A stretch of DNA of 64,000 bases from Gracilariopsis chorda. Its lineage: Eukaryota > Rhodophyta > Florideophyceae > Gracilariales > Gracilariaceae. Under the pieces are notes generated by a model. That model was not told the DNA's origin. It saw nothing but the letters and a program-made list of their open reading frames with translations, and did not search any database. Positions 1-10,339 of this stretch are shown piece after piece. The stretch lies in contig NBIV01000209.1 in assembly GCA_003194525.1 (NCBI GenBank), positions 1-64,000 of the forward strand, read 5' to 3'. The number at the start of each line of letters is the position of its first letter. Position 1 is the stretch's first letter. A program made the translations under genes and the position numbers.

Positions 1-1602
1 GCATGACCATAAGAGAGAAACACCATATTCAGATGGCCTGTATCGCGTGGATTACATACAAGAGCTTAAGATGCACTTGAAAGATACTATACTTCATGGT
101 TCTCAATAATGTTTAATCGTAGAACAGGAAGCGGCTGTTCAGCAGAAAAGAAGGTACGGATTGGCACTTGTGAGCGAATTAGACTGTTCTGAATATTAAG
201 GGTGGGCTCCTGAAAATACAACCCTGCAAAGAATTACTCTCGGTCCTTAAGGGGTAGGTTTTTTCTTGTATCTCTCGCCTTCCCTGGCCTTTTTTGTCGA
301 TGTGCCATTTATGCAAAAGCAGACAACCACCCAGGGAGATTTATTTTTAGGTGAATTTGCATCGCTTACGCCGGCGCTAGCCGCCGGCGCTGCGCGCATC
401 TCCGCAATACATATACTGCTACCTACGCAGCTCCTTCACTTCGAATAAAAACACAGCATTTTTGGGTATCAGAAGTTTCTCTCTAGAGAAGAGCTTTCCA
501 GCGTAGCGAAGAGACGCTCGCGCCCCAAAGTCCGTGGCCTTCTATCTAAAACATTTCAACCGTACCCTCGCGCCCTATACTATCTTGATCGTACAAGATA
601 CGACGCGGTGAAGACACGCACCGCACACTCACACGACATTTTTATATCGTTCTCGAGAACCGTTCCGTATGGCAATTCATGGTTGTAGAGAAGAACAGTG
701 GTATTATTTGATGCTCCAAGACAGCTTTTCTCGATCTTTACTTTTTGGTCAGGTATGAAGGGTAGAAATAATCACCTCTTGATCAGCAGAACTGAAACAC
801 AAACACCAGTGTCCTAGAAGGACGAGGTGCCCATGGAAGTCCAAGACTGGGAGGGTGGGAAAACAAAACGCAGACTGCGCAACATAACAAAACGCAGACT
901 GCCCGGCGCGGCTGATCGTTTTGGAAAGCGGGTGCGGATGCTTCTCTCGTAGCGTGGCAACAACGTAAGCACCGCCAGACGTGGTCTGATCGACGCCCGC
1001 TGCTCATTCCGCTGCCAAATAAATTATCTTCTGCGTTCCTGGAAAAGCCATTCAGGGAACAAGAAGTAGGGTGTGAGGCTAAGAATTCTAACAATCCTAC
1101 TGTGTAGTGTCAGTGAGCTGCAGATCGAAAGCACCATCAGCCTTCGACACCTCCACCGGTGCGCCCTGGGCAAGCACATGAGCGGCCACAGCTCAGCTGG
1201 TACCGTTGAACCACCATGAGTACTTTTTACAGAAGACCGTGAAGCCGAGATCGAGTCCTGCCACGGCCACTCCCCCAGTTCAGTACGTACCGACAGTGAA
1301 ACATCACGCCATAGACAGTGGTGTTACTCAAGTAAGTTATTTGCTGGTTTCCTATGCACGAACTAATAATTCTGTTTTGAGTACTTGCATTCGCAAGTAA
1401 TCGTTACAGATATCTTTCCCGAACGGCTCGTTTGCTCAGGGAGTGCATGAGCGGAACAGAGTGACCACAAACCAAAATTGTGGTTAACAAAAGCTGTTTA
1501 GAAGCAATGACTTTGCTCAAACCCATCCAGCCGTCTCTTACCATCCAGTCTTCGTTCCTGTGTTGTGTGTTCTAGGTTTCTCGCCTCTCAGTATTCTTAC
1601 AA
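1..1602. other. No recognised gene
   Basis: Only short open frames without recognisable domains are seen on either strand. The last 100 bases lead into the first secreted cysteine-rich gene and must hold its promoter, but I see no clear TATA box there. Confidence 0.5.
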
Positions 1603-1974
1603 ATGATGAAGTTCTTGTTCCCTACGTTCATATTGATTTTGGTCGGATCATTCGTAAACAGCTTGCCGGTGGGTCGCATAGAAACGAAACCGAAAACGGC
1701 AGCTTTGCCCCGTTCTTCCCTTCGGAACCAAAAAAGTACAAGGCTTGTCCCAAACCCCGTCTATCGCGGTATGGAAATATCGTCTTCCAGTGATAAGAAT
1801 CAACCATTTGGGTTGTGTTGTCAAGCTTGTTCACACTGCGTGAAAAAGTTGGTCCGGAAGAATGGAAAACAGCAGAACGCATGGGTATGCAAGCGTTTGA
1901 CACAATTGTGTTGTGAACCCTGCCGTGTTTTCGGTAGTTCCGCTTACCGTGGGGATCACGCGTTTGAACTATGA
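1603..1974 (+). CDS. Small secreted cysteine-rich protein, PFG-CC family member 1
   Basis: This 123-residue protein has no recognised function. It starts with two tandem ATG codons; either gives a typical signal peptide, with a hydrophobic core at residues 4-17 and likely cleavage near residue 20. Residues 21-66 are hydrophilic and basic and do not align with the other members. The conserved module runs from PFG (68-70) through cysteines 72, 73, 76, 79, 96, 103, 104 and 107. The spacing is CC-x2-C-x2-C-x16-C-x6-CC-x2-C, with a lysine/arginine-rich loop at 81-89. The mature chain has eight cysteines, suggesting four disulphides. A 16-residue tail follows the last cysteine. The next member, on the opposite strand, ends 392 bases downstream, so the two are convergent. 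No intron is needed. The secreted location and family membership are well supported; the biological role is unknown. Confidence 0.82.
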   Translation: MMKFLFPTFILILVGSFVNSLPVGRIETKPKTAALPRSSLRNQKSTRLVPNPVYRGMEISSSSDKNQPFGLCCQACSHCVKKLVRKNGKQQNAWVCKRLTQLCCEPCRVFGSSAYRGDHAFEL

Positions 1975-2366
1975 TTGATGTATTTGAGGTGAAAAGCGAA
2001 GGATATGGACAAGTACTCTAAGCGAGTAGTGATCAAGACGGGTGGAGGTGCTCTTTCATCTGTCCCACGCCACCATCTTAGTGGAATTAGGATGGAGTAC
2101 ATGAGAGAAGACGAGCCTGAGATGGAGCAATGCTTTGAACATCTTGTCAAAATCTGCCCAAGGCATTGCAATCTTCTCAGCATTCTGGACAACGAAAAAA
2201 GAATTCATAACATCGTTGAAGCCTCTAACTTCCTTTTATTCCGTTTGTCAGTATTTAGTCCTCATACATGTGCAGAGCTCACTAGATTACATTCGTGTCA
2301 AATACAAGGTGATTTCAATGTTCTTCAAAGTTAACCGCTTCGTAGCGTCAAGGCACCCGTAACCAC

Positions 2367-2759
2367 TTATGTAGCAAACGAGCAAGGGTCGCAACACTGG
2401 GTACCGGCAACTTCCTGGCACTGCGTTTTTTCGACAGTTCTGCCATTCTTTTTCTCAGCGACGGTTTTGCAGCGCCTGCATGCCTTACAGCATTTCCCGA
2501 AGGGGGTAGGATAAGCTGCGTTCCCGTTTCCTTTCCTCTCCTGAATCCGAACTTTTTCCTGCAGATCCTCTTGTCTCCCTTGGTCCCGATCCTCTGCCGT
2601 TTGGCATCCGCAACGTCACTTTCGGGGTTGCGTTTTTCGACTCCGTGATCTGTAACTGCGCTATTGGAGCCGCTCTGAACGCTCGCGATTGTGCCGTCCG
2701 ACAAGTAGAAGCAGCACTGCGACGATAGAGAATAAGATGTTGCCTGTACGAACGCCCAT
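2367..2759 (-). pseudogene. PFG-CC family member 2, apparently broken copy
   Basis: An ATG at 2759 opens a strong signal peptide (hydrophobic core IVAVLLLLVG). In the same frame the C-terminal module appears from 2510 down to a TAA at 2367-2369. It begins PTPFGKCC, then CC-x2-C-x2-C-x16-C-x7-CC-x2-C, and ends in CSFAT. The loop after the fourth cysteine is lysine-rich, as in member 1. The roughly 250-base linker between signal peptide and module is not open in this frame, and part of it reads better in another frame. I see no consensus intron that would explain this, so a decayed copy is the likeliest reading. A small intron or an assembly error remains possible. A TATA box about 100 bases upstream still looks intact, so loss may be recent. 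Confidence 0.6.
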
Positions 2760-2858
2760 TTTGTTGTATACGAGAAGTTAATTGACGGATGAGAAGAATG
2801 GTTAAGGGGCTGGCGGTGTGTGTGGGAAAGAAAGCTACCGGTTGGGCTAGGTCCAGCG

Positions 2859-2866
2859 TTTATATA
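2859..2866 (-). promoter_or_regulatory. TATA box of family member 2
   Basis: The minus strand reads TATATAAA about 100 bases upstream of the ATG at 2759. This is the usual place for a core promoter with a short leader. Confidence 0.55.
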
Positions 2867-3487
2867 CAGCAACGGTAGGAGGAGAATTTGAGTCTCTTCT
2901 TCACTCTCTGTTGCGTCTGTTGCATAAGATTCTTCGATGTGGCTTTGATTGCAATGTAGAGCTATCAGATGGATATGCTAACCGCAGATGTCCCTCTTCC
3001 AGTAGGTACTCAAGAACCAATACTACAAGGGCTCTTCCATACGACTCTAGTTTAACGGACTTGAAGGCACAGTGCGCTGTTGATTATTGATTAGCCAATA
3101 GCTCAATCATGGAGCTCAACTCCGTGTTGAGAGCAACGTGTTAAAGTTTCGCATCCAGCAGTGTCAGTTGACTTGTGGTGCTCTCAATTTCAAAGCATGC
3201 GGAGTAGGGGGCTACCATTGCTTGCGAGAACAGCTTTAAAGCAAAAAGGAATCACATGCACGAGTTGCATGACACGTTCTCTTCACCCTAAACAATTTGA
3301 CGCACTTACTCTCTGGCCGGGACTGGACTAAGTGGTTATGCGAAGAGATAGCCTTCAGCTTTTTTGTTCATTGCTGTACTGTTCTTCACATGTTGACGCA
3401 ATGCTTGGATGCGCTCCGTTGATAAGGAAACTACGGCTGCAAATGTATGACCGCACAATTCTGGGTACGCACAGAAAGCCACCGTGA

Positions 3488-3529
3488 GCTTTCAGCTCCT
3501 TGCTGCTTTCAGCTCACTGCTGCTTTCTG
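3488..3529. repeat. 17-bp tandem repeat
   Basis: Two and a half copies of a 17-base unit, GCTTTCAGCTCCTTGCT, with two changes in the second copy. Confidence 0.7.
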
Positions 3530-6500
3530 TCCGCACCCTAACTTGGCGGAATACCTCCGAGAAAAATAGCCTCTTATGCTTCGTTTTCTGTACAAAACGG
3601 TCAGGTTATGTTGAAATGCATGTCAGTGCTCGTTGTTGTTGAGTGATTCATTGATTCTACCTATGTTTTCGATACTTTGCAGAGAAGCCCTCAATACAGC
3701 TAAAGATTTGACGTTGCTCAGGAGAAGATATTACTTCTCCGTATTTACTGTAACCACCGTTTCTCTCGGAATGGAATTGTTGGCCTTCGCTCGTTGCTTG
3801 TCACGCGATTTTTTCAGTACAGTCAGGCTTGGGTTGCCTTGAATGTCCGAATCATCTATTCGAACCTTTTTCCTTCGTACCTACTCTAGAAAATAGTACG
3901 CTGGAATCGGTTATTGGGTCACAAGAGCTTCGACTCGTCCAAACTTTCGGCCAATTCGACGAATCAAAGGAAACTAGTGCTCCAGGAAATCGTACGGAGC
4001 GGAAACATATCAAGCGATGAGGGATGTGCTTTTTGCGAAAAGTCTAGGGGATGTAGCCTTTCTAGCCCTTTACCCTTCGTACCTTTGCGAGGTAAGGCTA
4101 ACTGCTGCTAACCCTCTTGTCCTTCTCATCTTATTAAGGCCACTTGCCGTTCAGCGTCAGTCGTGACGCTCACTGAAAAGAGCCCGTTCAAACGATTCTG
4201 TAGCATACATTGCTGGCTGCATTGTTATTAGAAACCATTAGCCTTACATAGCCCATGGTATGTAACCTTCAACTTCAAGGAAAGCGCCCACACAGGTCCT
4301 ATCCCCGGATGCTTTTGCTCTCTGCCTTTCCTCCAATAGATTTGCACGTTTTCGACCTGGAGTCTGTCTCAATGGGAACGAAGTGATTGGTACACTATTG
4401 CTGGAAACCTTGGGAAGTACATGTCGAAGCAGTTTTGAATAGAAAGGCGTTTGTAGAAAGCGCTCCTGATGGTATAATGTATAAACCAGCAATAAGGTGC
4501 AGCAAGATACCGCAGCTCAGTTTATTGGTAACGGTACGTTGATGTCCGTCCTCGGCGCGGTATCGATAACGGCTCGATGCTGTTCTAAGAAGAACTGGTG
4601 CACAACACGCCTGAAGTTTGGAAAACAAGTAAACTTCAGGAAGCATAGCCTCGCAGTGAGAGATATGGAAAATTGTTTCTTCTTCGAATGAATGACAAGG
4701 TTTTCCTTGTTCTAAGGTCAACAAGGAGTTTTCTTCACACGGGCCTCGCACTTCCTGTTTGTAAGCTGTCGTCTGCTATCGCATTCCGCTAAAGCTCATT
4801 GTAAACCTAAGTACGAAGTTACTTTCCGAATGGAGCTCGCAGACCCCATTGCAAGCAAAGGAACAGCGTGACGACTTTGATTTACCCAATTGTTAGCCTT
4901 TCTATTGGGCAATTTGTTTACTTTCGTCTAGATAGTTTGATCTTTGACAAAGCACCAGAACATGGGTGGTCGTGATTTGGGTAAGAGTTGGAATGTAAGG
5001 AACCGTCAGCACGGAAGCCGGGAGTTCCTGATAGAGAAATGCACTCCCCCACATTTTGACTTTGCAGTGAAGCTCGGTTTTTGTGGACTGCTTCATTCCA
5101 TATATCTACGCCGAGAGCGTTAACAAACAGTGAGCAGTATTTTCTATCTGTTGAAGGAAGTCACGCGTCCACAGCACACGGTATGTGTCCAATAAAGAAC
5201 GCAACTAAGCAGGAGAAAAGGAGGGCTACGCAACGAAGGGCATTTCCTGGGGAAGCGAGGCGTCTAGCTAGAGCCTCTTTGTTGGCGGTTCTCCCTGTAT
5301 GTGCGCAAATTCTACAAGCCTAGAATTCTATGACCACACTGCTAGGGGAAAGTGATTAAAGAAAGACGCACAAACTGGCATCAACTACCGAAAGTGGTGT
5401 GTGACAACGATAAGCAAGCGAAATTAGCTTGCTTTTGTGGTCGAAAAGGGTGACAAATCCAGAAGTATCACCATAGCGATGAACTGCGAGTTGGAAGGCG
5501 ATTATGACGTCGAAGCAAGTGCATCCTCTCACTTACAGTAACATTTCTGCGTCGAACTCCTTTTCTTTTGGAATGGCGTCCGTACGTCATGCTCAGTGGT
5601 TAGGACAAAACTTGCTCACTCTTCAAGATCAAGTGGGGGTTGTCTCAAACCGTTTCTCTGGAAGCGATGTTAGCATCCCATGCCGCGCTGCCTTTTTGAG
5701 CTGAACGTCTACACCGCACACCTCGTGCTCTACGCATAAATTCGATTCACGATATGAAGGAGTTCACAGTGCAATGGTGTACATGCCGACGGAGTTTAGA
5801 GCGTTACACAGAGGATACTATGCAAGCTGGTTACAGGTAGAGAATACACGACGGGTTTCTTCTGTACCGCCCAGAGTGCTTGTCCGTCCGCTCTGACAAC
5901 ATTCGTACAACAAATATACTCGTGGCCTGCGTATTGCAGTCCTCTTGCAGTGTGCAACGTGCAGGAGAATAAAGTTTCCGATAGCCGGATCGTCGGTTAG
6001 CATCGTCCTTGCTGATATCACGATGATGGGTGTGCTCTTAATTACGGGATGTGCCAACTATAGCATTACATGAAGTAGAAGGCTCGAAAATGAAGGTGCT
6101 GCAGCCAATTCAGGGATTATCCGAGTGAAGCGGCGGGAGGGAGCCGGACGTCTTAATGGAGGCAGCTCAGCGGACGATGAGGAACGCGGGTGTTGGTGAG
6201 AAGTGCGGGTTATGGGGATGATGGTGCTTCTTGCAAAGCGCCCTCACAGCTCGCGCTTTTTGCGGCTTCCATACTTGGGGGCGGGGAACTCTGGTTCCTG
6301 ATTGGTCGTCACTAAACGCCGCGTGTGTGCGCTGTACAAGCTGAACTGTGCACTACTGCACTCGCTGCGCGAGGGAGAACTCGGGGGGGCTATGATTGGC
6401 TTCCATGTGTGTGGATTCAGCAACACTCACCTCTGAAAACGATATGCGTGTACACGTGTCCTGAGCTGTACGAGCGTTCGCCCGAGTGGCAGCAGAACGC

Positions 6501-6743
6501 GAATGCACCGCAATAAGGTTACCAACGGGACCGTTCGTACTCCGTACCCTTGTATATCTACTGTAACTCGGGCGCCCAGTTGTCTCTTTTCTCTTCCCCA
6601 AATTGCAATCTCTGTTTCCGCGGTAGAAGGCTACCAAGGTTGAGGGGTTAGCGGTAGCGGCTAACCCTTACCACTGGATATGGCTGTATCTTTCCCAGGC
6701 ATGAGTTCCAAGAGTCTGCGCCTCCTGCAACGAGAAATGAAGA

Positions 6744-6750
6744 TATAAAA
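6744..6750 (+). promoter_or_regulatory. Orphan TATA box
   Basis: TATAAAA in a setting like the family promoters, followed by ATG codons at 6772 and 6777 that open only very short frames. A spliced or decayed gene downstream is possible but I could not identify one. Confidence 0.3.
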
Positions 6751-8938
6751 ACCGCGCCGAACATGTGGCATGGCTACCACTCACCGCTCTCAATCGCTTG
6801 TTGAGACAAAGTGTGTGGAGACGGTTATTTCGCGTCATGGATAATCTGCATCCAGGAGGCGCGGCGCTACTGCTGCCTTTCTTCAGAGTGGGACAGGGCG
6901 TCTTTCAAGACGTGGAGTAATTGTGTTGCGCCACGTTCGCCGCCACCTTCCCCAGCGCAATCCCCTTGCTGCTTCAAATTCAAACTCAGCTTTGCAAGTG
7001 TGCCTCATGGACACTCCCCAACGGACAAGAACAAGATATCACAGAAGAGGAGAAGGGTTAGAACGCTTTCATTTACCAGAGGCATACCCATTCAGTTGTA
7101 TCTGATCCTCTCCCTGTTGGCTCCACGAAATCATACCAGCATTGTAGATTACAAAACGTAGTGTGTCTGCGCAATCCCTTGGGAGGTGCTGTTTCCTTTT
7201 TCTTCAGTGTGCCGTTGGGTTCGGAGAACATAAAAGAGCTCCTGTGACATTGCCAGCTTCTTCCCGGTCATCAACAATATCATATCATAGCGCGTTCAAC
7301 GAGCTTTTTATTGTCTCTTCTTGTCATATCAGGCTTGTTAGTGCAGTATTGGAAGTCAGAACCGCACTCTTTGAGAACGAGACTTGTGTTCTTGTTGCCA
7401 AGCTTGTAGAAAGTTATTTTTCTGCAAAGGAACCAATTCTGGTTTTGGTTCGAGAGCCGCGAATAACAAATAGGAATGAATTCCTTTGCCTACGTCATTT
7501 GTTAATTCGATATCCCGCAGACATTGCTACTTATTGTACGCAGCGATCGGTTTGTACAGGTATTGCTTCTTCGTGTTTGCTGCAGCACACTCGTTTGTAC
7601 CCTTGGACACTGAACGGCAGGAAACGTTCCTCGATGCTGCACATGAGAAACCACTCGCTTGGTTGGGATTAGAGACACAAGCTCGTACAAACACACAAAC
7701 ACACACTCGCTTGGGTGAAGATTCGACACGTGCATGGCCACGCTGCGCAATTCGAAGAAGAGTCCGAATCTTCTTGTTAGCTCCGCAACAAATCTTCAAA
7801 AGTGTGCAGCGTCGCAAACTGCTTTCATTCGATATTTGAGATTGACGAGCAGACAAACCACTTCCTTCTCATTGTGCCTACCGTACTCCACAGTTGCAGA
7901 GCTGAATGCTGCTTTGCATTTGAAGCAGAGGGGGCGCTAATTTCGGTGAACATGTCTTCGAAGAGAAGCGTTCAGGGGCAGAGGAACAGTGAATGTTTCA
8001 AGACACCAATTACAGGTAGAGAGCCCGCGAGCCATGTCTCAGTCTTCTTCAAGACATCTAGAAACTGTATGCAGATAGTGTGGGCGATGAGCGTAGATTT
8101 CAGCATCATCATTTCACAAGAGGTCGAGAAAGTGCAGTAAATTCCGTGGAACACCTTCGAGAAATGGAGGCAACGCAAGAAAAAATGCACTTAGGCGGAC
8201 GACATTCTTATAGCGTGGAGCATATAATCGACGCTGTACTTTTCCAGAACATGTGTGCGGCCCATGCATGTAAAGCCATACGCATCCATCATTGACTTCA
8301 CCGGCTACTTCGGAGTGGTACTAACGAAATTGTTGGCATCAGGTCCGATTACTCCTCACCACAATTGCATTGTCTGTGTTGAAACGCTGCGCATTCATCA
8401 CTGAATCGATATTTAGAGGAAACACTAGAAATGGGTGGATCACATTACTGCTTATATTAGACGGGATGACGTCAAACCTTAATTAATCCATGCAGAGGCA
8501 GCTGTGAATGTACAGTTACAGGTGCTATACCCAAACGTCGGGTCATCATCGTTGCCACGCGGCGACAAACTACACGCAATAGTAACAACTAACGAGATGA
8601 CAGGAGCCGTTTCTGGTGAGAAGAACACCATATGAAACTTTTGTCCATATCGGAGAGATTTTTGCTCTTCAAGAAGTGTGTGCTACTTGCATCGGCAAAC
8701 TTCGAACCCTGTACTCCTCACTTGAAACAATGAGGTGCAACCAACATGATACTTATGCACCACTGGCGAAATGCGTCCTTCCCAAATATTTTTGGTGTAC
8801 GACAGGCAGCAGCTGAGAACAAACCGTCTGCTGTTGATCTGAACGTGGCTTGTTGCTTGCAGGCAGTGCTATGGAGAATCTTTGAAATGTACAGAAGTCC
8901 ATCCCTCAGTTCTCATCTCAGCCCATGTATCCCAATTC

Positions 8939-8948
8939 TGTACATAAA
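8939..8948 (+). promoter_or_regulatory. Weak TATA-like element of family member 3
   Basis: TGTACATAAA lies about 60 bases upstream of the ATG at 9008. The intervening leader is pyrimidine-rich and free of ATG codons. Confidence 0.4.
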
Positions 8949-9007
8949 GAGAGCACTCAGTTACCATTTACGTTCACGCTCTTCACCTCTCACTACAACT
9001 CATCATC

Positions 9008-9490
9008 ATGGTCTCAATCTCTGGACTTCTAGCATTGAGCTTAACGCTTGTCTTGTTCGTTGCACGCGCGCAATCGCGTGCTGTAGGAATCGCTGAGCAT
9101 TCACTGAAGCTGAAGAAGGACATAGACGGTTTACGTGAAGAACGTTCAATCCGGCAGGGATCTTCGGATTCCCTTTTGAATCGCCGTGGTGGCAATGGAG
9201 GTAACGGAGGTAATGGAGGCAATGGAGGAAATGGTCGAAATGGCGGCAACGGTGGCAATGGTAAAGACGGCGCCGACGGCAGAAATGGCAGTGACGGTTC
9301 TGACGGCAAAGACGGAGTGGAATATGAAAAGGGTGGGAAAGAAGAGGAATATGAACCCTTCGGCCAATGCTGTGAACCATGTCAGAGATGCAGAAGCAGG
9401 GGGCGAGGACGTGCACCGTTGTGTCAACCGGATCCCAGCACACAATGCTGCCAAGCGTGCTCTCTTCTCCCTGGTCGACGCAGGGGCTGA
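9008..9490 (+). CDS. Secreted PFG-CC protein with collagen-like repeat, family member 3
   Basis: A 160-residue protein. The signal peptide has its core at residues 5-19, with likely cleavage near 22. A charged stretch (23-60) precedes 14 Gly-X-Y triplets at 61-102: first GGN/GRN, then GKD, GAD, GRN, GSD. There is no proline, and X-Y pairs are small or polar. An acidic spacer (104-116) leads to the conserved module, EPFGQ then cysteines 121, 122, 125, 128, 139, 147, 148 and 151. The spacing is CC-x2-C-x2-C-x10-C-x7-CC-x2-C, with a short arginine/glycine loop, and the chain ends in an RRRG tail. The triplet repeat could trimerise like bacterial collagen-like stalks, with the cysteine module as a head; this is inference. 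The repeat may equally be a flexible glycine/asparagine linker. A TATA-like element lies upstream, and no intron is needed. Confidence 0.83.
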   Translation: MVSISGLLALSLTLVLFVARAQSRAVGIAEHSLKLKKDIDGLREERSIRQGSSDSLLNRRGGNGGNGGNGGNGGNGRNGGNGGNGKDGADGRNGSDGSDGKDGVEYEKGGKEEEYEPFGQCCEPCQRCRSRGRGRAPLCQPDPSTQCCQACSLLPGRRRG

Positions 9491-10339
9491 GGGTGAGTGA
9501 CCTGCACACAAACATCAACTCTAACGTAACTGTTATGATTCCCAATATGACTTTGGCCCACACGTACCTTTTAACTGGCCTCTTAAGACCCATCAGAAAA
9601 CAAATCCGAGTGCGTAAACCTTGTGCAAAGTGTCCAATGAAAGACCGCTTCAACACACGTAGCTTTAAACTGACCACGGAACCAATGGTGCCAGGTTCAG
9701 CATCACGGCGCTTTTTCTGTGTCTTTGATTCACCATTCATTGATCATCTTCGTGGTACTCTCTACACTATCTTTTAGTTTTGGAAGGAGACATAGAGCAA
9801 TTACAAGCTTCTAAGGCTCTGCTACACCGTAAGAAAAACAGCTTACGCGTTCAGTGTGTTCCACAAGAACATCGCTACTCCTGTTGAATAAAGTGGGTAA
9901 TCGAAAGCACATGAGAGCGAAAAAGAAGATAGTGTCAAATCTAGTGTCTATTCGGCCGACAATCTGACCTCATATTATGACTATAATATGACTCCTCTCT
10001 TAAACTACTAAACCGTACCGCAAAAAGACTGCCAAAAAGTCGAGAGTTCTAACAAATATGTTAAGCCGTAGAGCTTCAAGATATAAACAATTGCTGAAAT
10101 ATGTAGATATAAAACCTGATCTCATATGAGGCCAAATAATCTCATATGTGTTACAATCTACTTCAATTATGCCAAATAGCAAAACTTAGCCATCTCACGA
10201 TACCAATATTTCCATCCTCTCTTTAAAGAATTGAGAGACAATCTAAAGCGTGGTTAGATGAATTTAACCTACATGACGACTACGAGAGAAAACTGCTGGC
10301 CGTAATGAAGAGATTCCTCAAAATATGCAAAGAGAAGGG
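9491..10339. other. Downstream flank without recognised gene
   Basis: Sequence between family member 3 and the first Copia fossil. It becomes AT-rich after about 9900. One open frame runs on to 9777 but starts inside the preceding gene and has no recognisable domain. Confidence 0.5.

Larger units (their letters stand above)
2876..8938. other. Long stretch without a recognised gene
   Basis: About 6 kb between family members 2 and 3. Open frames here are short, lack recognisable domains, and many of the longer ones lack an ATG. A good TATA box at 6744 has no convincing gene behind it. A 17-bp tandem repeat lies at 3488. Confidence 0.5.

Noticed and set aside
5585-5650. ATGCTCAGTGGTTAGG, resembling a tRNA A-box
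   Set aside because: No acceptable B-box follows at the right distance, and stems do not form.
7163-7839. Overlapping open frames with a hydrophobic, signal-like stretch
   Set aside because: Neither frame begins with ATG, the cysteine module is absent, and no known domain is seen.
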